A DNA stretch of 64,000 nt from Iris pallida (lineage: Eukaryota > Streptophyta > Magnoliopsida > Asparagales > Iridaceae): assembly GCA_029216955.1 (NCBI GenBank), contig JANAVB010044017.1, positions 5,755,029 through 5,819,028 of the forward strand. Reading direction: 5' to 3'. This document shows, in pieces, positions 49,317 to 60,144 of this stretch. Made by a program: the position numbers and the translations under genes. Below the pieces are notes generated by a model. It was given only the letters and a program-made list of their open reading frames with translations. It was not told where the DNA came from and made no database searches. Position 1 is the stretch's first letter, and every line of letters starts with the position of its first letter.

Positions 49317-49400
49317 GCATTGTGGTGTAGTGGTTACAATGTTAGACTTATATTTAATAGGTCCTTGGTTCAAATCTGGTCAATCCCTCCATCTGGGACG
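49317..49400 (+). other. tRNA-like pol III promoter, SINE-like insertion candidate
   Basis: A-box-like TGGTGTAGTGG at 49323-49333 and B-box-like GGTTCAAATCT at 49367-49377, 44 bases apart as in a tRNA gene. The anticodon and T stems are poorly paired, so it is not a functional tRNA. It sits in the short gap between G1 ORF1 and ORF2. End points and target duplication are not clear. Confidence 0.5.
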
Positions 49401-49589
49401 CCTTGCGTGATCTTCCCACGGATGGAGAAGGTCGGTTTCCCCCCTCCTCGTCATCGCCACAGAACTAGCTCATCTCCTCTCCCGCTCGGACAACGGCACA
49501 AGAAGAAGACAAAACAAAAGAAAAAATCAAGGCAAAAGCGCAGAAGTCAGCGACATCTGCTGCGAAAGTCCCCCCAAACTCCCCATATC

Positions 49590-52500
49590 CCCCCATGATT
49601 AGCATTCTCATCTGGAATGACCGTATCAAGTGCCTCAAACAACTCCACAAAATATCCCTACTCGCCATCATTGAAGCTAAGGTCGACGCCAAAAAGATTG
49701 TACAATTCAGGATTAGGACCGGATTCGACACCGCTGTCCAGAATGGTTCATCAGACATTTGGATCTTCCATTATCAGGCAATCTCTTCTCATTGCATAGC
49801 ATCCAACGACCAGAGCTCCTCCATCCAATTCTCCTATCCATCCCTGTCCAGTCCCGGCATCCTATCCATCGTGCATGGAGGCAACACGACGAAGAAGCGG
49901 CGGGACCTATGGGACTATCTAGCTCAAATTGCAGTCGACACTAACAATCTCCCATGGATTTGTGGGGGATTTCAACACCATTTTGTCGCCCGAGGAGAAA
50001 AGCGGAGGGAGAGCTCCGGACTCTGGGTCGATGACGGATTTCAACCACTTCACCTTTGAAGCTAACCTTCTCCCGGTACCATTCTCGGGCCAGCCATACA
50101 CCTAGAACAACGGGAGCTCCAGGGACGAGTTCCAACAATCCCGTCTTGACCGTATTATGGTCAATCAAGCCTTGCTCGACGTCGTCCACAGACGAACGTC
50201 GCCCACCTCAGCAGCAACGAGTCTGACCACTTACCCCAGTTTCTAGAGGTCATCACGAGCGCACCCCGCTCAAGCAGGCCCTTCAAATTCCAGAGCTTCT
50301 GGATGACTCACCCAGAGTTCACGGGCCACGGCGGTGGTCCGCAGAGCTTGGGGAGGGGATCATCACCTGTGTCCTCACCAACGTCGCAAGCAAACTTAAA
50401 GCAGTCGGGTATGCACTCTCTCATTGGAGCAGAGCCACATTCGGGGACTTCTTTGTAGAAGTCAGCAAAGCGGAGGCGGAGGCAGCCGAAGCTGAGAAAG
50501 ACTACGCCAAGTTCAAAGCCAGCGCCAACCATTCTTTGATGACCCTCGCCCAATCCAGATTGGAACAGCGCGTTGAGGTCGAAACCGTATTCTGGAGGCA
50601 AAAGGCGAGACTCAAGTGGGACCTTCACGGCGACCAAAATTCTGCATTCTTCCATGCTTACGTGAGCCAAAAGCTGAGCAGATTATTTATCCACTCTATC
50701 GCTGACGTGTCTGCTAGCTCCCTCACCAACCAAACAGATATTCAAGACGCTGCAATCTTCCACTTCTTTTCCCTGTTCATCAAAGCGCCCATCCATTTCG
50801 ATGAGCGGATGATAGAGGTTATCCCTGGCGTCATCACACCGGAAGACAATGAATTGCTTCGCCTTCCCGCAACAGAAGCAGAGATCATCGTAGCCATCAA
50901 GGTGTTGAACCAGGACAGTGCGCCAGGAACCGATGGCTTCACCGGGTACTTCTTTTCTTCATCGTGGGACATCATTAAGAGCGACATCAAGGCTGCAGTC
51001 AATGCTTTCATCGAAGGTGCTCGCTATCCCAGAGCGATAGCCAACACATTCATTATCCTCACCCCGAAAACGGCCAACCCTCGTACCTTTTTCGATTTCT
51101 GCCTAATTAGCCTATGCAATTACATCAACAAGATTATTTCCCGTGTCATAGCCAAACGGATGGCAGGGATTCTACCCAGGCTAGTGTCCCAGGAGCATAG
51201 CGGATTCGTCCAAGGCCAGGATATTGTCGACAATATTCTACTCGTTCAGGAACTGGTCAGTGGCATGGGTTTCAAGAACAGAGGCAGCAATATGGCGATA
51301 AAGTTAGACATAGAGAGCCTACGATCGGCTCGATTGGCAGTTTCTCATTTGGGTTCTACGTCGATTTGGTTCTCTAAGCATTGGATCGACGTGCTCTGGT
51401 GCTCGGTTGCTGACTCCTGGCTCTCTCCTTTTATCAATGGAGTTTTGGCGGGATACATCAAATCACAGCATGGCATTAGACGGGGAGACCCCCTGTCGTC
51501 GACCCTCTTCATCCTCGTCGTCAAAGTGCTTAGTCGCAACCTCATTAGAATGGCCCACGTGTCGAGCATCCAGTCTTTCAAGACCACCAGCGGATGCCCC
51601 CTCATTTCTCACCTGGCATTCGCCACGATCTCCTCCTTTTCTCATCCGGTGATAAGCGTGCTATCCGTAACATCTCCAAGACTCTAAAACAGTACGAGCG
51701 CATCTCTGGGCAGAAAATTAACACGGCCAAGAGCTATATCTTCGTTCATGAGTCCTCCTCCGCGGAGTGCATCTCGGAGCTGAACAGCATATCGGGATTC
51801 GCGGTGCAGCGCCCCCCATTCACCTTTCTGGGATGCCCGCTCACGTACGGTCGACGTAAGGTACATTTGTTCGACAACCTCATTCAGAAGATTAGAAGCA
51901 AGATAGAGGGGTTGCACAACAGCTTATTGTCGCCCGGTGGCAAACTTGCGCTTCTAAAGCACGTTCACAACTTGATACCCCTCTACACCCTCTCCGCTTG
52001 CGACCCCGAAGAGCGTTCTGCGTACCATTGAGCGGCTTTTCAACTGCTTCTTCTGGGGCCATAAATGGGGAGTTCACAGATGTCGTTGGGCCAACTGGAG
52101 GACCATCGTGAAACCGACTAGCGAAGGCGGTCTGGGTATTCGCTCCTTGTCTGAGATGGTCGACGCCTTTTCAGTCAAATTATGGTGGAAGATGCGGACT
52201 GGTAACTCGCTGTGGCGTGACTACATGTGGCTCGGTATCTCTCCCGTACCCTTCCATCGACCGTCTCGGCAAACAGTTATGCATCACACATTTGGCGTAG
52301 AGTACTGCGTGGCTGGGACATGGGGGAGAGGCACATCCACTTCATCTTGGGAAATGGCGAGACCGACGCTACCTCGGAGAATTGGGGGGCATTGGTAGGC
52401 TCCAACAGCAGGTCCGGAAGCGGGTTGGTGCGAATCAGAACTCTTTGGCGAGATGGGGCGGATGGGATTTGGCACTGATCAGTCATCTATTCGGGCCCTT

Positions 52501-52950
52501 CGCTGCGGAGTCGATATCGAACAGCCACCTATCGTTCTCTGAAGGCCCTGACCACCTCCTTTGGTCCCCGTCGTCAACCGACAGGTTCTCTACGTCCTCG
52601 ACTTAGGCTACGATTTGGCTGAACGCTCAGGACCACCCTATCATATCAAAGATTTGGCAGAAGCCCATTCCTATTAAGTGATTCATCCTAGTTTGGTGCG
52701 TCCTGCTGGACAAGCTTCCGACGGACGACGTGATTTGCCGCCAAGGTTTCTATTTGGTGTCCAAATGCTACTGATGTTCACTCGAGCAGGGGGAGGAGGA
52801 ATCGGCTCATCACTTATTCGTCTCTGGTGAGTTAGCAGCGACTGCATGGTCGACGATTCAGCACATCGGCGGCTGTGTCTCCCCTTCGGCTTCGTTCCAG
52901 ATCCTAGTCGCCCAGGCGTCCGATCGCTCAGATACCATTACCTAGATTTT
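49590..52950 (+). pseudogene. G1 ORF2: endonuclease, reverse transcriptase, zf-RVT; frameshifted
   Basis: Endonuclease from 49595 (ISLLAIIEAKVDA, LSIVHGGN, NLPWICGG), shifted by one base near 49965 so that the FNTILSPEEK part and the RLDRIMVNQALLD segment are in other frames. A TAG near 50104 replaces Trp. RT runs from about 50380 and the large open frame 50536-51687 holds RQKARLKWDLHGDQNS, SAPGTDGFTGYFF, EHSGFVQGQDIVDNIL and GIRRGDPLSSTLF. Losses of two and one bases around 51315-51370 misread the AYDRLDW stretch, and a one-base loss at 51624/51625 destroys the catalytic FADD reading. 51625-52031 continues (SGQKINTAKS, FLGCPLTYGRRK). The zf-RVT end (LLDKLPTDDVI, FYLVSKC) is at about 52690-52770. 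Confidence 0.9.
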
Positions 52951-53356
52951 TACATTGTCGCCCTTATTTGGGTTCCATAGAAAATATGAACAAATATTGG
53001 TACGAAGGCTGCTCCCTCACTGTCGCTCTCCTATCGCACGAACTGCTGCGTCAAATCGACAAGTCGAAGTCTCAGGTAGGGGTGGGCTAACCGCTGCTAC
53101 GGGCGGATTTGGCCGCTGCCGTGCGGGTGCTTCTCGGCTTGGTGGCAGGTCGGCGGCCTAATCTTCGCTCCCTCCTCTCCTCTCCATTCTGGTCCATACT
53201 TTTGCTGGGGGGGTTTCTTCGCTTGAGCCACTTTTTTCTGTCAGGCTCCGCGTGTTTTTGTCTTTCCTCCTCCCCTTATTTGTTTTTGCTGCCCCTCTGT
53301 TGTTGCTATAAGTTTTGTGTCCCTTTATCCGGGTTGGGCTTTACATAAGAGTTAGC

Positions 53357-53358
<2 letters not shown>
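52951..53358 (+). other. G1 3' UTR
   Basis: Non-coding DNA between the zf-RVT region and the tail, ending in a T-rich stretch (TTTGTGTCCC, GGGTTGGGCTTTACATAAG) before the (TTA)n tail. Confidence 0.6.

Positions 53359-53401
<43 letters not shown>
53359..53401. repeat. (TTA)n tail of G1
   Basis: About fourteen TTA units, the likely 3' tail of G1. It directly adjoins the T-run of G2 (53405-53414). Confidence 0.9.
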
Positions 53402-53405
<4 letters not shown>

Positions 53406-53414
53406 TTTTTTTTG

Positions 53415-53859
53415 AAACCTCCTCTCAATTTATTAAAGAAGGCTCAAAATGCCGAAGCCTGAACACGTATATAAGCCACAAAAGGACAAATCCTATACAA
53501 GTATACCACCAAAAGGGGAGAAGAGGGGAGGAACGACTCAACCAATTAGAGTTAGGGATTGAGCGAGGACCAGAATGTCCTAGGACTGTGGGGAGCACCC
53601 GATGCTCCTTTTACAGCATTGGCGGAAGACTTCCCGGATGAGCTGGTCGGTTGAGTATTGGTGCCCTTCGTATCTCGTCTTGTTACGATTCTTCCAAATT
53701 GCCCACGTGGCGGCCGCTGCGACGATCTGGTGGCCGTAGGAGGCAGAACCCCAGGGACCGCGAGATCGTGGAAGCGTCCACCCCTCGGCTTAATGCTGTA
53801 GTACTGGTTAAGGGTCCGCCAGATACTGCCCGGCAGGCTCCCCTGACAGAAGATGTGGT
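53415..53859 (-). other. G2 3' UTR and C-terminal end
   Basis: Minus-strand end of G2. The last part (from about 53520) shares the motif AATTTATTAAAGAAGGCTC with the corresponding end of G3, fixing the element's 3' end. Confidence 0.6.
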
Positions 53860-56800
53860 CTATAGTCCCATCTGACGCTCAGAGCAGCACGTGCAGGTTG
53901 ATGCTAAGCTGATTCCAATGGTGTTGAGGATATCGTCTGTTGGCAATTTCTGACTAATGACTCTCCACATTAGGACCGACCACTTCTTAGGGATATAGGA
54001 TTGCCAATAGTGCGCACTGGCATGGTGCGGCTGCCCGCCTCCTTGGACAGCGATTCTCGCCGATCGCACAGAAAATTCTCCCGAGGCCTCGAGAGTCCAC
54101 TTCAGCTCGTCTGCCTCGCGGCCGATTCTTAATCCGCGCACTCGGATGCTATATGCCATTTCATTGCCGGACCATTCCTAAATTTTGTCCCAGTTCCAGT
54201 CGTCAGTGGTGGAATTCTACACGTCTTTAATCCTACTGTCTTTCGGGGTCTCTGTGTGACTCGGGATCATGCTATCCCCACCCACCCATCACTCTAGAAA
54301 AATCCGAATTGTCCGCCCCTAGTTAGAGTCTCATCGCAGCTCGACAAGGTCACGCTAGGAAAGGATACGATGCCAAGCCGCTGAGGATCTGCTGTTGGAT
54401 ATGGCCATTAAAGGGTGAATGTGCTTGAAGTATCTGGCCTTCAAAAACCTGGTCCATAAGTTGTTGCTCATGCAGAGTTTACACCATAATTTCATCGAAA
54501 AAGCTTTAACGATGTGAGTGAGTTTGGTAAATCATAGCCCCCCTTCGTGAGTAGGATGAGCCATAGAGTCCCAGCTAGCCCAGTGATGCTTGTCTTGGCC
54601 GTTGCAATGCCCCTAAAAGAAATTACAAAAGATCTGTTCGATCGAAAACAGAACCTTCTTGGACGGGGAGCATGCGGCCAGAGTATGGATGGAGATAGAG
54701 GTGAGCACGTGATTGATGAGGATCATCCTGCCCCCTGGGGATAGAGTGGCATTGTGCCACCCTTCAAGTTTCTTCCTTATTCTTATGATCAAGTTCTCAA
54801 AGATGCCAGCGTTGGACTTCCCGTACACAAGAGGACAACCTAGATAGTTGAACGGAGTGGTAAACGAAAAAGGGTGTTAAATTGGAGAGGTTGATTGCAT
54901 GCTCTCTCTTCATGTTGTGGTGGACGTAGAATAACGCTCTTGGAGGGATTGATCTTTTGGCCGGAGCATCTAGAGTACCTCTGCAGGGTATTGTGGACCA
55001 CTTCCACCGCTCCTTCGTCCCCTGATGAGAAGATGAGTAAATCATCAGCGAAAGCCAGGTGGGTGATGATAGGGCATCCGCTGGATGTGTGATAGTATTG
55101 GAAGTGCGGGATGCTGACCATGTTGTTAAGGTTTCTACTCAGGGCGTCTGCTGCAATGATGAAGAACCCATCTGCTTGACCATTGATGACCGTAGAGAAC
55201 CAGGAGTTGCTAACGGATCTCTAAACGATATTGGTCCAAGTTTTCGAGAATCCAAATGCCCTGAACACCCAGATCATGAATTGCCAATCCAGTCTGTCAT
55301 AAGCTTTTTCTATGTCAATTTTGACAGCGATGTTGTCCCCTCTAACTGGGAATTTCATGCAGGTGATTAATTCTTGGGCCAACATAATATTGTCCTGGAT
55401 GTTTCTTCCGCGAACAAATCCGCTTTGCTCTTCCGAGATGATCTTGGGGAGAATTCCTGCCATCCTGGTTACGATGATTTTGGAGATGTTCTTGTTGGTG
55501 AAGGTGCAAAGACTGATTGGGCAAAATTTGCGAAAGGACTCTGGGTTGTCTTTTTTCGGGATAAGGATCAACTTGGCGCTAGAGATGGCTTTGGAGTATA
55601 TAGCACCTTCGAAGAAAGCAATAGCCGCTTCAGTAATATCATGTTTGATAATATCCCAGCATGTGCGGAAGAATACCCCTGAGAAGCCGTCCGGGCCTGG
55701 AGCGCTATGCTCATTCAAGCCCACACAGCATCTTTCACTTCCTGGGCAGTGGGGGGTCGTTCTAACTGGCCATTGTCGGTTGCATTAATGAGTAGGGGGA
55801 TTTGGTCAAGGAAGGACCTATCTTTGTGAACCGTCTCTTTGGAGAATAGTTTGGAATAGAAATCCATGGCAGCCGCTTGAATGCTCTTTTGGTCCATCAT
55901 GATGTTTCCGTTGTCGTCAGCGTTATGGTGAATCGATAGCTTCTGTCTGCGCCCATTGACGCAGGCATGGAAATATTTTGAGTTTTTATCCCCCTCGCTG
56001 TCCCATTTCAACCTCGCTTTCTGCTTTCCGAAGTCAGTCTCAACTTTAAGCCTGAATTTGAGCATAGCCTTGGTGAGGTTCAGTGCTATCCTGGCCGCTA
56101 GGGAGCGGTCCGTTGCGAACTTGGTTTCGGTGCGGGTTACGTCCTCTGCAACCCGAACTGCTTGAAATATGTCCCCATAGGCCTGTTTGCTCCATTAGGA
56201 TAGTGCTCTCCTCGTAGCCTTGAGTTTGTTGCTCACCCGGGAGAGGGGATTGGGCAAGTCCTCTCGATTCCATGCTTCCGCAACGATGCCCAGAAATTGT
56301 GGGTGCTCAATCCAGAAATTGAAGAATTGGAAGTTTTTTCTAAATGGATTAGTATTGCTTTTAATTTCAACCAACAGAGGAGCGTGGTTTGATTCAGTGG
56401 AGTTGAGGTGGGACAGGATAGTATTGAGCCCTATTCTGTGCCAGAAGGCGTTCGTGAGGGCCCTGTCCAGCCGAAAATATTGACGGCGGTCGCCTTCCTG
56501 CATGTTGCACCACGTGAAGGCGTTGTCGATGAACTGGAGGGATGCTAGATGAGCATTGAATATGAAGTTGTTGAAATCTAGCATGGCCGACATGGGAGAC
56601 GGGCATCCTCCGATTTTCTCTTCACTGCAAGTAATTGCGTTAAAGTCTCCAATACAGATCCACGGTGAGTTGCTGTGATGGAGTTGGATGTCAAGAAGGT
56701 CATTCCAGAGGTATTTTCGTTCTGCAATATCGCAGCTGCCGTGGACCGCAGAGAGGATAGCGCACTCTGGGATCCTGGGGTGTTCAAACCAGCAGGAGAG

Positions 56801-57048
56801 GGCCTGCCTAGAGTCCTGGATGACTCCGATGTTGACGTCCTTTGTGCAGAGGATCCAAATATTGTATCTGTCTGCTATGGCCGTGGAAGGCCCAGTTGCA
56901 GCTAGATCGATTTTAATCTTTTGGGAGGAATTTTGGGTTCTAGAATAATGAGGATGTCGATCTTGTGGATTTTTTGAAGGCTGGTTATTCTCCTTAATGT
57001 TGGTTTGTTCGCCAGACCGCGGACATTCCAAGATAGGATGTTAAGCAT
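53860..57048 (-). pseudogene. G2 ORF2: endonuclease, reverse transcriptase, zf-RVT; frameshifted
   Basis: The start is Met at 57048 on the minus strand (MLNILSWNVRGLANKP), the typical first residues of a plant LINE ORF2. The frame shifts near 56915, and 57031-56195 holds the endonuclease core (SPWICIGDFNAITCSEEK, RLDRAL, SNHAPLLVEI). 56065-55715 is the RT N-terminal part (RQKARLKWDSEGDKNS-like). 55724-55221 holds SAPGPDGFSGVFF, ISEEQSGFVRGRNIQDN and an intact DIEKAYDRLDW. 55121-54840 holds LAFADDLLIFSSGD with the catalytic pair intact. 54828-54613 and 54159-53860 are the C-terminal and zf-RVT parts (IPKKWSVLMWRVISQKLPTD). Better preserved than G1 but still broken. Confidence 0.9.
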
Positions 57049-57575
57049 TGAGGATGTTGTGGGAGGTTTTTTGTTCCGCTTGGCGGCGGATCTTGTTTGG
57101 ATAGTTGAGGTTTCGGCAGTCCTTGCTTGACATTGGCCCCGGGGGTTGATGCTCCTGTCTTTGTCGAGGTGGGAGGGTCATTAATCGCTTGCTCTTGTGG
57201 GTCCGGGTGGAGGCCGGCTGATTCCCCGGCGGAGTCCAGGATGGATTCTCTGGGGGTATAACTATAGAGTCATTGGCACTTCCTAATAGAAGAATAGTTT
57301 ACTGGAGAGGATAACCGGCGGCTAGGACCTGTAGTCCTCTCTGAGCTTGGTCTGGCCCTAGGATTGCTAGGGCTTCTTCAACAAAGTCTTCGTTAGTGTG
57401 TTATTGATCTGTGTCGATGCTGACAGTGGTCGCCTCTACGTCCTCCGGGTTGGGGGTGTCTCAGTGAGAGCGCGGTCATCCTGGGGGGGTTCTGTCTCCG
57501 ATGGGGGTTTTGTGTCCCCCGAATCAAGAGCGCCAAATTGGTTGGAGAGAGTAAGAGCTTGGGTGTTGAAGGGGA
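57049..57575 (-). other. G2 ORF1 C-terminal tail and inter-ORF region
   Basis: Continuation of the Pro/Ser/Thr-rich C-terminal part of ORF1, interrupted by stops, and the short gap before ORF2. No other domain. Confidence 0.55.
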
Positions 57576-58908
57576 TCAAGGCTTTGCTGGAGGTTTGCTC
57601 TTATCTGACTTGTCGTCACTGGATCCGAATCGTGTGTGTGAGTTCGGGAGTGGTAGAAGGGGTGGGTTGGGAGTCCTCCTCTCTGTAGGAATGTTGTCGT
57701 TCCGTGGGGACTTCTTCTTTAGTTCTGGATGAAGACGGTGGTAGTGCTTTGGGAGGTGACCTCTTAAATGGCAGTAGTTACAGAACATGATGTGGTTGTC
57801 GTAGAGGATTTGTTGGGTGTGGGACTGGTTGCCCAGCTCGATTGTAATAAAATTGGGCGGTTCGGATGTGAGGTCAAGTTCCACACAGATTTTGGCATAG
57901 TGAGCCTTAGTGAGGTTGCTGGTCTCAGGGGCTGTGGCCATATAAGTTCTGAGGGAGTTGGCAATACGCCTAAGAGCCGCTGGGATAAAACAAATGAGGG
58001 GTAGATTAGGAAGGTTAACCCAGACGGTGACCTGCGCTGAGTCTTTTTTGGTGCTAAAGCCTGCTGACCACTTGATGATCTTCATTTGGTGGGAGTCAAT
58101 CCTGTAAGTGCCCTTGGACCATACGGTCCTATGGTCGTGCTCGGACGATAGGTGAAGAAGAATATGTCTGGGGTCGAGGGGGGCCACACGGTAATCCGCT
58201 GATAGTTTCCAACTGGCAATCGTCTCCTGCACTATGGAGAGTTTGGGACATCCAGTCGAAAATTTGAGGATGAAAGTGTGGGGGAAGAAGGTTGATAGAG
58301 AGGATACTTCCACTACGGAGAACGGAACCAAAGGCACCGGGGACTCCTGGGAGACCTCAAGTCTGGGAGGTTGACATCTGGAAGAAGGGGACCCTTAGCA
58401 GATGCTAGGTCCAGGCGAAGCTTGGCGGCGTAGGATGGTGCTACTGCTCCTGACGGAGAAGGGGCAAGGATCTCTCCACCTGAGGGCAGAAGAGTAGGCA
58501 GGGTAGGGGAGAGCCCTGGGAGAGGAGAGAGGGTTGAAGAGCCAGCCAGAGGAGGCATTCCTGAGGGGGAAAGGAGGGACGAGTCTGTCGAGCAGGCGGA
58601 GAGGGCCGGGGCGGAGGCCGAACCGAGCGCAGAGGGGACGCCTCCTGCGACCCAAATACGCTCGGAGGGGTAGAGGCTGACGGGATGGCCGCGGATGAGC
58701 CCCCACGCCCAGCATCGCCTGAGCGAGATGGAACGTCGGAGGCCCGGAGGGAGAGGCCACGGGGGGAAAGAAGACGGGAGGCACCTGATCAGTAGACACG
58801 GGAGTCAAGCTGGTAGCCGATGGGGGGATGGCCGCGGAGGACGGCGGGGAGGGGGCCACGGGAGAGCTTAGGGCGGAGGGGACCAAAGGAAGAGATGAGG
58901 GGAAGGGG

Positions 58909-58916
<8 letters not shown>
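57576..58916 (-). pseudogene. G2 ORF1: gag-like protein (DUF4283 type) with zinc knuckle
   Basis: Minus strand. 58916-58395 is a Pro/Ser/Ala-rich N-terminus. The frame shifts near 58400-58330. 58337-57576 contains the DUF4283-type RNA-binding domain (YRVAPLDPRHILLHLSSEHD, WSKGTYRIDSHQMKIIKW, VTVWVNLPNLPL) and a knuckle CNYCHLRGHLPKHY, in which the last zinc ligand is Tyr rather than Cys. It would bind LINE RNA with ORF2. Pol-III or cap-dependent control cannot be read from the sequence. Confidence 0.85.

Positions 58917-58946
<30 letters not shown>
58912..58946. repeat. (TA)n between G2 and G3
   Basis: About 34 bases of TA, probably the 3' tail of G3 (minus strand) that later received or bordered G2. 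Confidence 0.85.
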
Positions 58947-58949
<3 letters not shown>

Positions 58950-59951
58950 AGGAACTAGCAATTTTATTGAAGGAGGCCAAAAAAGTCAAAACCTTTACAA
59001 GTATACCAGAAGGCGCAAAATGTCAAAGCCTGTACACATATACTAGCAAAAAATAAGGGGAAACGGGAAAGAAAACGACTAAACCGGGGGATAGAGAGAG
59101 TTCCAGAAGACCATCTGGCCGTGCGAGCAGAGGGAGCTCCGCTTGCGGCACTGCCAAATGATGTCCCAAATCAGCTGGTCTGCAGAGTACTGGTGGCCTT
59201 CATATCTCGTCTTGTTGCAATTTTTCCAGATAACCCATGTCGTAGCGGCAGCTACTATCTGGTGGCCGTAGGACACGGCGGCCCAGGCCGCGGCTAGATT
59301 GGAGAAGGTGTCGCCCCCTTGATTCATTCTACAGCGTCGGAAAAGAACTCTCCAAACCCGAACAGGAAGGTCCCCATGACAGAGGATTTGGTTGACGGTT
59401 TTCGACTGACGATCAGAGCAGCATGTGCATGCTGACGCAAGACTGAAATCGATTGTGTTGAGGGTGTCGGCAGTGGGTAGGATATTACGCAAGGCTCTCC
59501 AAATGAGGAAGGACCACTTTTTGGGGATGCAGTTCTGCCAGAAGGCTGTAATGGTTGGAGAAGGAGCGGTATTACTAAGGATCACATGTCTGGCCGATCT
59601 AACCGAGAATGAACCGATAGCTGCGAGCTACCACCGGAGCTTGTCCGCAGCCGACCCAATCGTCAATCCGCTGCGGCGGATGATATCGACTGCCTCTGGT
59701 CCTGCCCAGACCAGGACCTTGTTCCAATTCCAGTTGTTGTCGGAGGGGTCCCATAAGTCCTTGATAGTGCTGTTCTGAGGGGCAGCAAAAATATTGGACA
59801 GCAAGGTGTCTCCGACCCAATGATCCAGAAATGGTGAGGAATCGTCGTTGCCCACCTCTAGGCGAATCGTCGGCTCGACGAGAGACCGGCCGATGAGAAT
59901 GCGCTGCCAAGCCGCAGAGGATCTGTTGTGCGAGATGGCCGTCGTCGGGTG

Positions 59952-59968
<17 letters not shown>
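58947..59968 (-). mobile_element. LINE G3: 3' remnant of a G2-related LINE
   Basis: Minus strand. 59585-59079 encodes the zf-RVT region and tail (IPKKWSFLIWRALRNILPTADTLN, ACTCC, VWRVLFRRCRMNQGG, VIWKNCNKTRYEG), clearly related to 54159-53860 of G2. Upstream pieces of the RT C-terminus lie at 59970-59599. The 5' end is cut at GTGCTTGAAGTAT (59968), a sequence that continues further in G2 (54420-54440), so G3 is a 5'-truncated copy. Confidence 0.85.
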
Positions 59969-60142
<174 letters not shown>

Positions 60143-60144
60143 AA

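Larger units (their letters stand above)
48710..53401 (+). mobile_element. LINE G1 (plant L1 type), 5'-truncated
   Basis: Plus strand. It begins just upstream of the ORF1 zinc knuckle, with an ORF1 tail to about 49290. ORF2 runs 49590-52950 (endonuclease, RT, zf-RVT), with a 3' UTR and a (TTA)n tail to 53401. The DUF4283 half of ORF1 is missing, so the copy is 5'-truncated, the usual result of incomplete target-primed reverse transcription. Target duplications cannot be identified because both ends lie in simple repeats. Confidence 0.88.
53402..58911 (-). mobile_element. LINE G2 (plant L1 type), both ORFs recognisable
   Basis: Minus strand, about 5.5 kb. ORF1 is at 58916-57576 and ORF2 at 57048-53860, followed by a 3' UTR and a short A-tail (T-run at 53405-53414 on the plus strand). 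The length and the presence of the proline-rich N-terminus suggest it is close to full length. It abuts G1 tail-to-tail on the left. On the right its 5' end meets the (TA)n tail of G3. Confidence 0.88.

Noticed and set aside
49317..49395. tRNA gene
   Set aside because: Promoter boxes are present, but anticodon and T stems do not pair well and no acceptor stem is found. Kept only as a SINE-like candidate.
54547..56948. Plus-strand open frames of 60-158 codons (for example 55312-55788)
   Set aside because: Antisense shadows of G2 ORF2, whose RT and endonuclease motifs are on the minus strand.
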